DNA of 64,000 nucleotides from Pseudomonadota bacterium. Its GTDB lineage: Bacteria > Pseudomonadota > Gammaproteobacteria > Acidiferrobacterales > UBA6901. The stretch lies in assembly GCA_021783175.1 (NCBI GenBank), contig JAJXUF010000008.1:1-64000 (forward strand), written 5' to 3'. Shown here in pieces: positions 27,202 through 35,853 of this stretch. Every line of letters starts with the position of its first letter. The stretch's first letter is position 1. The translations under genes and the position numbers were made by a program. The notes beneath the pieces are model-generated. The model worked only from the letters and a program-made list of their open reading frames with translations. It searched no databases and was not told where the DNA came from.

Positions 27202-28235
27202 GCCTGTTTGCCCGGTGCCGCAGTCTTGAGACCGGTCTTGGGATCAAAGTACTTGAGATCGCGGCTGCGAACGACAAATTCATGCCGGTCTCCGATTTTG
27301 ACCGGCAGCGGCACGGTCGTCGGTAGGCGCGAGATGACTTTTGCCGGTGGCCAAGGGGATTCAAGCGTTCCGTAGATCAGTCGATCGGCGCCTAGATGCT
27401 CGATGCGAGTTACATTGAACGCAAAGCGCGTCAGCGGATCGTGTTGCCCATAAACTTCGTGCGGCAGAAAGTGTTCCGGCCGAAAGCCGATGATGACGTC
27501 GTCGTGTTCGACCAAGTTCATCGGTGGCGAGCCAATGAATGTGGCGACGAAAGTGTCGGCCGGATCGTCATACACTTCGAGCGGAGTTCCGAGCTGGTGA
27601 ATGTGTCCCTGATTGAGAACTGCGATGCGGTCGCCGAGCCCCATGGCCTCGACTTGATCGTGGGTTACATAGATGGTCGTTGTCCCGAGGCGCCGTTGGA
27701 ACTGCTGCAGCTCGTCTCGCGCCGAGGTGCGCAGTTTAGCGTCGAGATTGGAAAGTGGTTCGTCGAGAAGAAACACCACGGGTTCGCGTACCACCGCGCG
27801 TGCCAGGGCCACACGCTGACGCTCCCCGCCGGAAAGCTGTCTGGGCTTGCGATTCAGCAGGCGCTGAATTCCGAACAGCGATGCAGCCCATTCCACTTTC
27901 TTTTCGATATCCGCGCGTTTCATGCCCTGGGCGTGCAGCGGGAAGGCAATGTTCTTAGCCACAGTGAGATGCGGATAAAGGGCATAACTCTGGAACACCA
28001 TGGCGATGTTGCGCGCCCGTGGCGGAAGTTGGGTCACGACCTTGCCGCCAATAAGCACGTCGCCCGAGCTGGGCATTTCCAGGCCGGCGATCATCCGTAG
28101 AAGCGTGCTCTTGCCCGAGCCAGAAGGCCCGAGAAATACCAGAAACTCCCCTTCCTTAACGAGCAGGTTAATCCGGTCTACGGCATTGCCTGCCTCGAAG
28201 GTTTTTGTAATGGATCGTGTCTCAACGGTTGCCAT
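27198..28235 (-). CDS. Sugar-type ABC transporter ATP-binding protein (MalK/UgpC-like)
   Basis: A 345-residue ATPase that drives the importer from the cytoplasm. Walker A GPSGSGKST (near residue 36), Q-loop MVFQSYALYPH, signature LSGGERQRVALARA, Walker B VVFLLDEPLSNLDAKL and switch VTHDQVEAM are all intact. The C-terminal TOBE/OB domain from about 235 is shortened compared with MalK. It overlaps the MalF-like gene and lies 138 bases downstream of the binding protein, separated by a perfect hairpin. Confidence 0.94.
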   Translation of the reverse strand: MATVETRSITKTFEAGNAVDRINLLVKEGEFLVFLGPSGSGKSTLLRMIAGLEMPSSGDVLIGGKVVTQLPPRARNIAMVFQSYALYPHLTVAKNIAFPLHAQGMKRADIEKKVEWAASLFGIQRLLNRKPRQLSGGERQRVALARAVVREPVVFLLDEPLSNLDAKLRTSARDELQQFQRRLGTTTIYVTHDQVEAMGLGDRIAVLNQGHIHQLGTPLEVYDDPADTFVATFIGSPPMNLVEHDDVIIGFRPEHFLPHEVYGQHDPLTRFAFNVTRIEHLGADRLIYGTLESPWPPAKVISRLPTTVPLPVKIGDRHEFVVRSRDLKYFDPKTGLKTAAPGKQA

Positions 28236-28300
28236 ATTTGCTCTGTGAGTGCCGGGATGCCGTTATAGTATAGCCACCAGCAATTCTTTTGGATGGGGTG

Positions 28301-28338
28301 CTGCGGCACGCGCGCCGTTTCCGGACCGCGTGCCGCAG
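28301..28338 (-). other. Perfect 12-bp hairpin between binding-protein and ATPase genes
   Basis: CTGCGGCACGCG (28301-28312) pairs perfectly with CGCGTGCCGCAG (28327-28338) over a 14-base loop, 36 bases after the binding-protein stop. No U-tract follows on the minus strand. Such structures commonly protect the upstream mRNA or partly end transcription, giving more binding protein than membrane subunits. Confidence 0.6.
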
Positions 28339-28373
28339 GCGTCTTGCTTTACAGGCAGGGCACTACACGCGCA

Positions 28374-29804
28374 TCAGACTAGACCCTTTTCGCGCCATTT
28401 GGCGTAGATGCGCTTGCACTGTGCATCCGCTTTCTTTATCGCGTTTTGCGGTGTTTCATGTCCGGTAGCGGCCTCAGCGAACATGGTATTAAGTACCCAA
28501 GTATTGAATATTTCGTCGATGGCCGCGTTGGCATAGCCTGGATAACCGACGTTGGTCGCCCAAGAGAGCACATCGTCGAACACTTTGTATTTACCGAGCG
28601 GCTTGTGTGGATCGGAAGCCAATAGCTTCTTCAGATCCGGCACTGTGCTTGGGAAAGACGGGAAGTTGTAATACTCGCTGTGCACGAATCCCTGGTGGAA
28701 GTTGTCGATATAATCGACCAGGAATTTCTGCGCCCCTTCCTTGTTCTCCGCGAATTTCCAAATTACGTAGCAGTCCATCACGTGTTCAAGGCCAATTGCG
28801 CGCACTGCGCCTTTCAGCGCTGGCGTGAGCCCAAGTTTGTCAGAGATGGCCAGGTGCTGGTCTTCCGCCGCACGCGTCGTCGAAATAGCATTAAGAACCA
28901 CTGATACCTTGCCTGCCAGCAGTGCTCTGTTGTTCGACGATGGATCCCATGCAAGTACTTCCGGCGTCATGGTCTCCTGGTACAGCGTTTTGACGAACTT
29001 CACTGCCTCCAGTGTATTTTTGGAGTTCAGTACGACGTTGCGGTGAATATCCTGTTCCGAGCCGCCGAACGCGTACAGGATGGTGCGCATCGCCATCGCC
29101 GTATCAAGTTCCGCCGATAGCCCGATGCCTACGGGAATGTTGTGCTGCCGCTTGATCTTGCGGCCCACCGTCAGCACCTCTTCCCAGGTCCTCGGGCCCT
29201 GTTCCATGCCCTGCTCGCCGAAAAGATCGACGCGGTAATTTACCGGATCCGGGACAAAGCTGTCGGAGAAGGCGAAGTATTTGTTGGTCTTCGGGTTGAA
29301 CGTGCTCTTCACCGCCAAACTGATCGGCTTGCCGTGCCTGCGTGTGACCTCTTCGTAAATTTCCCTGTGGTCAATGACTTGTTCTTCGTACGCCGGTGGT
29401 GGCCACAGGAACATGAACAGGTCATGTCCTTTTTGCGCAGAAACTTCGGCCGCAGCACGCGAATTAAGAGCTGGTATGCCGACGTGGTCAACTATCACTT
29501 CCATGTCGTTCTTTTCGCCCCACTCCTTGGTATAGGTATTGTCGAACCACGTGTCATAGGCGGGAATGAAATGGCTCCACTGAAGGATCTTCAGCGTCTT
29601 TCTGGCTGCGCGTGCAGGGCGCGAAATGATCAGTGGGCCGACACTTGCGGCAAGGCCTGCGGCACCCGTTGCCTTGATGAAACTGCGTCGGGAAATTCCG
29701 CCGCTGCCTGAGATAGACGAGTTTGGGCTTTCCGTCGTGTTGTCTTTGGAGTTCTTGTCTGAAGGAGTTTCCGGGGGGCTCTTCGAGTTCTTGATGTCTG
29801 GCAT
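28374..29804 (-). CDS. Tat-exported ABC sugar-binding protein
   Basis: A 476-residue extracytoplasmic solute-binding protein (family 1 type). The start at 29804 follows AGAGGAT; the frame extends to 29891 but that leader is unlikely. After a hydrophilic Ser/Lys/Asn-rich N-terminus of about 40 residues comes a twin-arginine signal SRRSFIKATGAAGLAAS and cleavage near ARA, so it is exported folded. The mature part has a binding-protein fold with TWEEVL and the WNSFxY-like region replaced. Tat export of a CUT1 binding protein and the long polar leader are somewhat unusual. It is the first gene of the transporter set. Confidence 0.88.
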   Translation of the reverse strand: MPDIKNSKSPPETPSDKNSKDNTTESPNSSISGSGGISRRSFIKATGAAGLAASVGPLIISRPARAARKTLKILQWSHFIPAYDTWFDNTYTKEWGEKNDMEVIVDHVGIPALNSRAAAEVSAQKGHDLFMFLWPPPAYEEQVIDHREIYEEVTRRHGKPISLAVKSTFNPKTNKYFAFSDSFVPDPVNYRVDLFGEQGMEQGPRTWEEVLTVGRKIKRQHNIPVGIGLSAELDTAMAMRTILYAFGGSEQDIHRNVVLNSKNTLEAVKFVKTLYQETMTPEVLAWDPSSNNRALLAGKVSVVLNAISTTRAAEDQHLAISDKLGLTPALKGAVRAIGLEHVMDCYVIWKFAENKEGAQKFLVDYIDNFHQGFVHSEYYNFPSFPSTVPDLKKLLASDPHKPLGKYKVFDDVLSWATNVGYPGYANAAIDEIFNTWVLNTMFAEAATGHETPQNAIKKADAQCKRIYAKWREKGLV

Positions 29805-30231
29805 GGCTGCATCCTCTGTGTTGTGAGCAAAAATATATTCACGCCCTTGATGCCGATTGCCTGCTATTACGCTAAAAAAGTCTATTCTCATGGTTCCGCA
29901 TTGTCCACGAGACGCGTATTGATTCGATGACGACTTGCATCATCGGCATGCGAGTTGCCAGCCAGCTTATTAGCTGTTGCTAATACTGAGTATCGCTTTG
30001 GGATAAGATGCAAATATTTCAAAGACAAGACAAGCATGACCTGCGCCAATGGCCTATTCGGTAATTTCGCTGAATCGTCGACCGCTATCGGTAATTTTCG
30101 TCAAGCAACCAAGGCGCCGTCAGTGCCGCTGAACCCGAGGTCGCACGTGTGGTCTCATTCTGCGAAGTGTTAGGTATTTCACGGATCTGTGTCGTTCCCC
30201 GAAATGGTACATATCGATGTGAGGTAAGTGC
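29805..30231. other. Divergent promoter region, transporter and transaldolase
   Basis: A 427-base AT-richer gap with the sugar transporter leaving leftward and transaldolase rightward. It should contain both promoters. No regulator gene, strong hairpin or consensus promoter pair was found. The only clear signal is GAGGT before the transaldolase start. Confidence 0.45.
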
Positions 30232-31374
30232 ATGGAATCAAACCCGCTTATTGGACTCTCCGGACTCGGTCAAAGCATTTGGTATGACTACATAGACCGC
30301 AATTTGCTGCGCTCGGGCACGCTCGCACGGATGATTAATGAAGACGGGCTGAAAGGAGTGACATCGAACCCGACGATCTTCGAAAAGGCAATCGAAGGTA
30401 GCGACATCTATGATGATGCGCTTATGGTGATCGCGCGCGGCAATCCGAGCTTGTCGGCGCGCGAGTATTTCTACACCCTGGCTGTGCAGGACATCCGGGC
30501 AGCAGCGGATGTACTGATGCCGGTCTATGAACGAAGCAAGCGGCGCGACGGCATGGTTAGCCTGGAAGTCTCGCCGGATCTCGCCCACGACACCGACGGC
30601 AGTATCGCTGAAGCACGGCGCCTGTATGCATTGGTCGATAGACCCAATGTCATGATTAAGATTCCCGCGACGCAGGCGGGTATTCCCGCGGTCGAGCAAT
30701 TGATAAGTGAAGGTATCAATGTCAATGTGACACTGCTATTTTCGCTCGACCGCTACATGGATGTTGCGCGTGCTTATTTGCGCGGCCTGCGCAAGCGCAT
30801 GCACAGTGGCGGATCTCTGGTTGGCGTTGCCTCCGTGGCGAGCTTCTTTGTCAGCCGTGTGGACTCGTTGATCGATCAAGAACTGCAGAAGAGGCTAGAA
30901 GAAGCTGCGCCCGGTGCACGCGAGAGTGTGCGGGCATTACTCGGCACCATTGCCATCTCGAATGCCAAGTTGGCATACCAAAAATTCCTCGAAATTTTTG
31001 CTGCGTCCGAGTTCGTAGAATTGCAGCTGGCCGGGGCGCAAACCCAACGGTTACTGTGGGCCAGTACGGGTACAAAGAACCCAGCCTATAGCGATGTGAT
31101 GTATATTGAGTCACTCGTCGGCCCCGAGACAGTCAATACCGTTCCGCCGGCAACTTATGAATCATTCAAACGCCACGGTCGGGCGAGTGTGAGTTTGGGG
31201 CAGGGCGTCGCTGAAGCGCGCGAACATCTGGAGGCGGTCGCGCGATTGGGGATTAACCTGCCGGCTGCGTTGCAGAAGTTGGAAGCAGACGGTGTCGCGG
31301 CCTTCAAGCACTCGTTCGACAGTTTGCTCTCAACGATTGAGGGGAAGCTTCGCAGCATGCAGACCGTAACCTGA
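30232..31374 (+). CDS. tal: Transaldolase
   Basis: Pentose-phosphate enzyme that moves a dihydroxyacetone unit from sedoheptulose 7-phosphate to glyceraldehyde 3-phosphate. The product is 380 residues, the longer bacterial form. Signature VTSNPTIFEKAI is at about 43-54, and the Schiff-base Lys is K143 in VMIKIPATQAG. INVNVTLLFSLDRY and the WASTGTKNP segment are also standard. GAGGT precedes the ATG. Aminopeptidase N follows on the same strand after 126 bases. Confidence 0.95.
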   Translation: MESNPLIGLSGLGQSIWYDYIDRNLLRSGTLARMINEDGLKGVTSNPTIFEKAIEGSDIYDDALMVIARGNPSLSAREYFYTLAVQDIRAAADVLMPVYERSKRRDGMVSLEVSPDLAHDTDGSIAEARRLYALVDRPNVMIKIPATQAGIPAVEQLISEGINVNVTLLFSLDRYMDVARAYLRGLRKRMHSGGSLVGVASVASFFVSRVDSLIDQELQKRLEEAAPGARESVRALLGTIAISNAKLAYQKFLEIFAASEFVELQLAGAQTQRLLWASTGTKNPAYSDVMYIESLVGPETVNTVPPATYESFKRHGRASVSLGQGVAEAREHLEAVARLGINLPAALQKLEADGVAAFKHSFDSLLSTIEGKLRSMQTVT

Positions 31375-31500
31375 TCTCCGTCGAAGTTGTGGCCTGCCGG
31401 ACAGGCTTGCTCGCGGCATGTTAAAGTTGGCTTCAGTCGCAAACCGCCACCTCCGCCAAACTGCGGAGTAACCACGGCAATATTCCGGGAATCAGACATT

Positions 31501-34236
31501 ATGGCTGCGTCAAAGACCACGGGTCCCGCACATGCGGTTTATCTGAAGGATTATCGGCCGCCGGATTACCGTATTGAGTCCGTCGACCTGACTTTCGACC
31601 TTGGCGAAGAGATGACCCTGGTGTATGCGCGCCTCAACGTGGTGCGTAATGGCAGCGAGCCATCCAGACCGCTTGTGCTTGATGGCCGTGAACTGGAACT
31701 GAAATCCGTGGAGCTCGACGGTCGCCGTCTCAAACCACACAAGGACTATGTGGTGGGGCCGGAGTCCCTGACTATCGGGCGCGTTCCCGAGCGTTTTGTG
31801 CTGGATATCGAAACGAGGATCCGGCCGCAAAGCAATACCTCTCTGACCGGGCTTTACGTTTCCGGTGGAAACTTCTGCACCCAATGCGAGGCCGAAGGTT
31901 TTCGCAAAATTACGTATTACCTCGATCGGCCGGACGTCATGGCGCGCTACACCACGACTATCGTGGCCGACAAGAAACGCTGTCCGGTTCTACTTTCAAA
32001 CGGCAACCCGGTGGAGCAAGTCGACCTGGCCGATGGTCGCCATCGTGCCAAATGGGTCGACCCATTTCCGAAACCTTCCTATCTTTTTGCACTGGTCGCT
32101 GGCGACTTAGCGCGAGTGGTCGACCAGTTCGTGACCCGCTCTGGCCGCGCGGTCCAGTTGCACATGTATGTGCAGCACCACAATGCCGACAAGTGTGCGC
32201 ATGCCATGGCGTCACTGAAGAAGGCGATGCAATGGGACGAGCTTGTGTACGGAAGAGAGTATGACCTCGATATATACATGATTGTGGCGGTCGATGATTT
32301 CAACATGGGGGCGATGGAGAACAAGGGCCTCAACGTTTTCAATTCCATGTATGTTCTCGCTAAACCGGAGACCGCCACTGATGCAGATTATCAGGCCATC
32401 GAGCGGGTTATCGGCCATGAGTACTTTCACAATTGGTCTGGTAATCGTGTCACTTGTCGTGACTGGTTCCAGCTGAGCTTAAAGGAAGGGTTCACAGTTT
32501 TTCGCGACCAAGAATTCAGCGCCGACGTGACGTCGCGCGGTGTGAGGCGAATACAAGACGTCAACGTGCTACGCACACATCAATTCCGTGAGGACGCCGG
32601 CCCGATGGCGCATCCTGTGCGACCGGAATCGTACGTCGAGATAAACAACTTCTACACGATGACTGTCTACAACAAGGGCGCCGAAGTGGTGCGTATGCTG
32701 CAGACGATTGTGGGTGCCGAAGGATTTCGCCGTGGAACCGACCTGTATTTCGGGCGGCATGACGGCCAGGCTGTGACCACAGACGACTTCGTCAGGGCGA
32801 TGGAAGATGCAAACCAAATCGATTTGTCCCAATTCCGCCGCTGGTACAGTCAGGCCGGAACGCCACAGCTGCGCATCGGGCGCGCCTATGATGAGCGGTC
32901 GCGGACTTACGTGTTGCATGTAAGCCAGAACTGTCCGGCTACGCCGGGCCAGCCGCATAAAGAACCATTTCACATGCCGTTTGCGATTGCGCTGCTGGAT
33001 GCCGAGGGTCAAGAATTGCCTTTAAGGCTTCTCGGCGAACCAGCGGGCGTGACCGGCAATCGGGTGTTGCAGTTGCGTCAATCGGAAGAGACTTTCGTGT
33101 TCGTCGATATACCACACGAACCGGTCCCGTCACTGTTGCGCGGTTTCTCTGCGCCTGTCAGAGTCGAGGTAGATCTGAGTAACTCGGAGCGCTCCTTTCT
33201 CATGGGGCACGACACTGATCCGTTTGGCCGCTGGGAGTCCGGCCAGCAGTTGGCAGCCAAGTTAATTCTCGATCTGACAGAGCGGATCCAGCAGAAGCGC
33301 TCACTGTCCCTCAGTGCTGAATTCGTCGACGCATTCCGCGCGACCCTTTGTGACGAAACTCTCGACCGGGCTCTGGTAACCCAGGCGCTGACCTTGCCGT
33401 CAGAGACCTATCTTGCCGAGCTGATCCAACCGATCGATCCGCAGGCGCTGCATGAAGCGCGTATGTTTGTTCTGAGGACTCTGGCTGAAACACTGCGTCC
33501 TGAGTTACGCGTGGCGCATGAATCAAGTGCGGATTCGGGAAGTTTCGACGTGAGCCAAGAATCCGTCGGACGACGTAGTCTCAAGAACCTTTGCCTATTC
33601 TTCCTTGCGCAACTTGAAGATAAGGACAGCCGTGCCTTGTGTGTGGCGCAGTTTCGCAGTAGCAGGAATATGACTGATGTCATGGCAGCATTGCATGCAA
33701 TAAGTAATATCGACTGCGCGGAGCGACATGAACTGCTCGGCGAGTTCTATGACAAGTGGCAGAACGACCCGCTCGTGCTGAACAAGTGGTTTGGCCTGCA
33801 GGCAACTTCACGCCTGCCGCAAACACTTGCCGATGTAAAAGCGCTGGCGCGTCATCCGGCCTTTACCCTTAGGAATCCAAATCGCGTGCGTGCCCTGATC
33901 GGCTCCTTTTCCACCGGCAATCCGGCGCGGTTTCATGATCGTAGCGGTGAGGGCTATAAATTTCTTGCCGATCATGTGCTCAAGCTTGATCGATTGAATC
34001 CGCAGGTGGCAGCCCGGCTGGTCAGCGCGCTGAGTTTGTGGCGCAAGTATGAACCACGGCGCCGGGCGCTGATGAAAGGGCAGCTTCAGCGCATCGTGCG
34101 CCAGCGTTCGATATCCAAGGATGTACGGGAAATAGTATCCAAAAGTCTCGAGGGTTCTACCGGTACCGTCGAAAAGGCGACTCTGCCCAAAGCGCGGCGT
34201 CGGCAGAAGCGTTCAGGGTCAAGGCGCAACGCCTAA
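31501..34236 (+). CDS. pepN: Aminopeptidase N (M1 family)
   Basis: Zinc metallopeptidase that removes N-terminal residues from peptides in the cytoplasm. The product is 911 residues from the ATG at 31501, slightly longer than the E. coli enzyme; the upstream extension of the frame to 31387 is not family-like. The exopeptidase motif is GAMENKGLN, and the zinc site is H306-E307-x2-H310 with E329 as third ligand. The C-terminal alpha-solenoid domain (DUF3458-type) is complete, then ends with a basic tail ([13 protein letters not shown]) that is an oddity. Confidence 0.95.
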   Translation: MAASKTTGPAHAVYLKDYRPPDYRIESVDLTFDLGEEMTLVYARLNVVRNGSEPSRPLVLDGRELELKSVELDGRRLKPHKDYVVGPESLTIGRVPERFVLDIETRIRPQSNTSLTGLYVSGGNFCTQCEAEGFRKITYYLDRPDVMARYTTTIVADKKRCPVLLSNGNPVEQVDLADGRHRAKWVDPFPKPSYLFALVAGDLARVVDQFVTRSGRAVQLHMYVQHHNADKCAHAMASLKKAMQWDELVYGREYDLDIYMIVAVDDFNMGAMENKGLNVFNSMYVLAKPETATDADYQAIERVIGHEYFHNWSGNRVTCRDWFQLSLKEGFTVFRDQEFSADVTSRGVRRIQDVNVLRTHQFREDAGPMAHPVRPESYVEINNFYTMTVYNKGAEVVRMLQTIVGAEGFRRGTDLYFGRHDGQAVTTDDFVRAMEDANQIDLSQFRRWYSQAGTPQLRIGRAYDERSRTYVLHVSQNCPATPGQPHKEPFHMPFAIALLDAEGQELPLRLLGEPAGVTGNRVLQLRQSEETFVFVDIPHEPVPSLLRGFSAPVRVEVDLSNSERSFLMGHDTDPFGRWESGQQLAAKLILDLTERIQQKRSLSLSAEFVDAFRATLCDETLDRALVTQALTLPSETYLAELIQPIDPQALHEARMFVLRTLAETLRPELRVAHESSADSGSFDVSQESVGRRSLKNLCLFFLAQLEDKDSRALCVAQFRSSRNMTDVMAALHAISNIDCAERHELLGEFYDKWQNDPLVLNKWFGLQATSRLPQTLADVKALARHPAFTLRNPNRVRALIGSFSTGNPARFHDRSGEGYKFLADHVLKLDRLNPQVAARLVSALSLWRKYEPRRRALMKGQLQRIVRQRSISKDVREIVSKSLEGSTGTVEKATLPKARRRQKRSGSRRNA

Positions 34237-34271
34237 ATAGCATTTGGTTTCTTGGCGCGTCGCGCTGGTGA

Positions 34272-34478
34272 TTAGGCGTTGAGGTCCGGAATCATCCGGC
34301 TTTCCAGACGAGCTATGAAATCCTTGAGCTGTAATTTTCGCTTTTTCATCCGGCGTAATTGCAGCTGGTCTACAGCTGGATCCGCTGAAAGGCGCTCAAT
34401 GATTTCATCCAGGTTCCGGTGCTCGGCGCGTAACTCGAGCAGATGCTGTTTCAATACATCGTAGTGTTGGCTTTCCAT
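34272..34478 (-). CDS. YdcH-type small coiled-coil protein (DUF465)
   Basis: A 68-residue, highly charged helical hairpin: LLELRAEHRNLDEIIERLSADPAVDQLQLRRMKKRKLQLKDFIARLE. This pattern of two helices joined at DP is the DUF465/YdcH signature; the function is unknown. GGAAG before the ATG at 34478 sets the start. It is convergent with pepN. Confidence 0.82.
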   Translation of the reverse strand: MESQHYDVLKQHLLELRAEHRNLDEIIERLSADPAVDQLQLRRMKKRKLQLKDFIARLESRMIPDLNA

Positions 34479-34663
34479 ATTTCTTCCGGCTGGGCCGAAT
34501 ATCACACAAACGCGCAAGGCGCTTCGCACTTCTAAGTGGCCGCCAGGGGGGCAGGAAGCCTTTCGAACCGCCCCAATCTGTGACGGGTGCGTCCCTGCTT
34601 ATCCGGCTCAGACCCCGTTTTGGACTATTATATATAAATATATGCCACATGGAGGCCGAAATC

Positions 34664-34915
34664 ATGAGGCGGCATGATTATCCATCTCCTCGGGACATCG
34701 GTCTCCGCCTGCCGTCCGAATTCCGTTCGGACAGGTATTGCGCGGGTTTTGAGCATGCCTTAAAGGGCGGTCACCTTACTGAAACGGAATTTCTGCGGCT
34801 ATCCTTTCGCATGGGGTTCCGTGCCGCCAAGCGCTACTTGCGCGAATTGCGAAGACAGCAGGGGATAATCGAGTTTCCTCTGCGGGCGCGCTTTCGCATG
34901 ACTGCGATTCCCTAG
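34664..34915 (+). CDS. Small basic hypothetical protein
   Basis: An 83-residue protein. The start at 34664 is set by GGAGG eight bases upstream; ATG codons at 34580 and 34649 lack this. It is Arg-rich (about one in five residues) with a central helical part, LTETEFLRLSFRMGFRAAKRYLRELRRQQG. An AT-rich track (TATTATATATAAATATAT) just upstream suggests a promoter. No family recognised; it may bind nucleic acid, but that rests on charge only. Confidence 0.5.
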   Translation: MRRHDYPSPRDIGLRLPSEFRSDRYCAGFEHALKGGHLTETEFLRLSFRMGFRAAKRYLRELRRQQGIIEFPLRARFRMTAIP

Positions 34916-35298
34916 CGACAAAAGCCGCACTGATTCGCGATGGCGTGCTAATTAGTAATGGCTTGCACCTGTTCACAGGACAGCTGTGCAAGCTTCGTGG
35001 AGTTCCAACTTTTCCTGGCAGTTTGTCCATCAGTGTGGGTCTGTCATTGTGCGCGCAGCGATATTGTGACGCGTTTTTCCATTCATCCGGTCGACATGTC
35101 CTTCTGTCTCTGCGCGGTTGAATACTTCCCTTGATTGATGGGAAATGCTGCCTAATATCAGGATGGATGGGAACCGGAGAGGTCGGACGTCGTGTTTTCA
35201 GCATGACCAGGGATCAGGGACGCTAAGCTATCGACACCCGGGACGCTGGTCCAACCCCCTACGCGAATAATCATTTCAGTTAAAGCCAGGAAGCCACC
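34916..35298. other. Leader region of the lipoprotein-importer operon
   Basis: A 383-base gap before the nine-gene rightward operon, which should hold its promoter. GGGACGCT occurs twice (at about 35217 and 35240). No consensus promoter or convincing hairpin was identified. CAGGAAG precedes the first gene. Confidence 0.4.
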
Positions 35299-35748
35299 AT
35301 GACGCGAAAAGTATTTCGTTTATCTGCCGTAGTGATAGTTGCAGCGCTGCTTCCGGCATGCGCAGCCAGCATACACGGGACCGTGCATCTGGTGGATGCA
35401 AACATGAAACCTGTCGCCACTGATAATCCGCAGGGAAGCGTTGTTAACATGATCAATACAAGCGTGCCGCTCGAGCAGGCTTCACATTCGGTGGCTGTTG
35501 ACGCGAAGGGCCATTTTGCATCGGTCAAGGATAGCCTGCAGCCTGGAAAATATCAGGTAGAGGCAACTCGCATAGGTTATATGACTGCAACCAAGACTGT
35601 TGATTTAGGCAAGTACACGCAAAAGCGGTTGGATTTTAATCTCAAGCGAATAGAGGAGGGCGAGAGTAAATCCATCAATGGTTCGGCAACTGACCAGGAC
35701 AAAATCATCAATCCCGGAGAAGTTGATATACAGCCACCGATGATGTAG
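35299..35748 (+). CDS. Small lipoprotein with carboxypeptidase-regulatory-like domain
   Basis: A 149-residue lipoprotein: the lipobox is LLPA-C21. The mature part is a single beta-sandwich of the carboxypeptidase regulatory-like type (HGTVHLVDANMKPVATDN, then HFASVKDSLQPGKYQVEATRIGYMTATKTVDL), followed by a polar tail. It starts the 35.3-46.9 kb operon. The same domain type recurs in the next protein, suggesting that the two assemble at the outer membrane. Family function unknown. Confidence 0.72.
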   Translation: MTRKVFRLSAVVIVAALLPACAASIHGTVHLVDANMKPVATDNPQGSVVNMINTSVPLEQASHSVAVDAKGHFASVKDSLQPGKYQVEATRIGYMTATKTVDLGKYTQKRLDFNLKRIEEGESKSINGSATDQDKIINPGEVDIQPPMM

Positions 35749-35853
35749 CAGTGCTGCGCGCGGCCTTTGCGCCGTGCGTTTGTATCAACGCTAAGACCTA
35801 AAACTAGAGCGCATATTGAAGCGCGATCAAGTACGCCCAAAACACTGGCCGCA

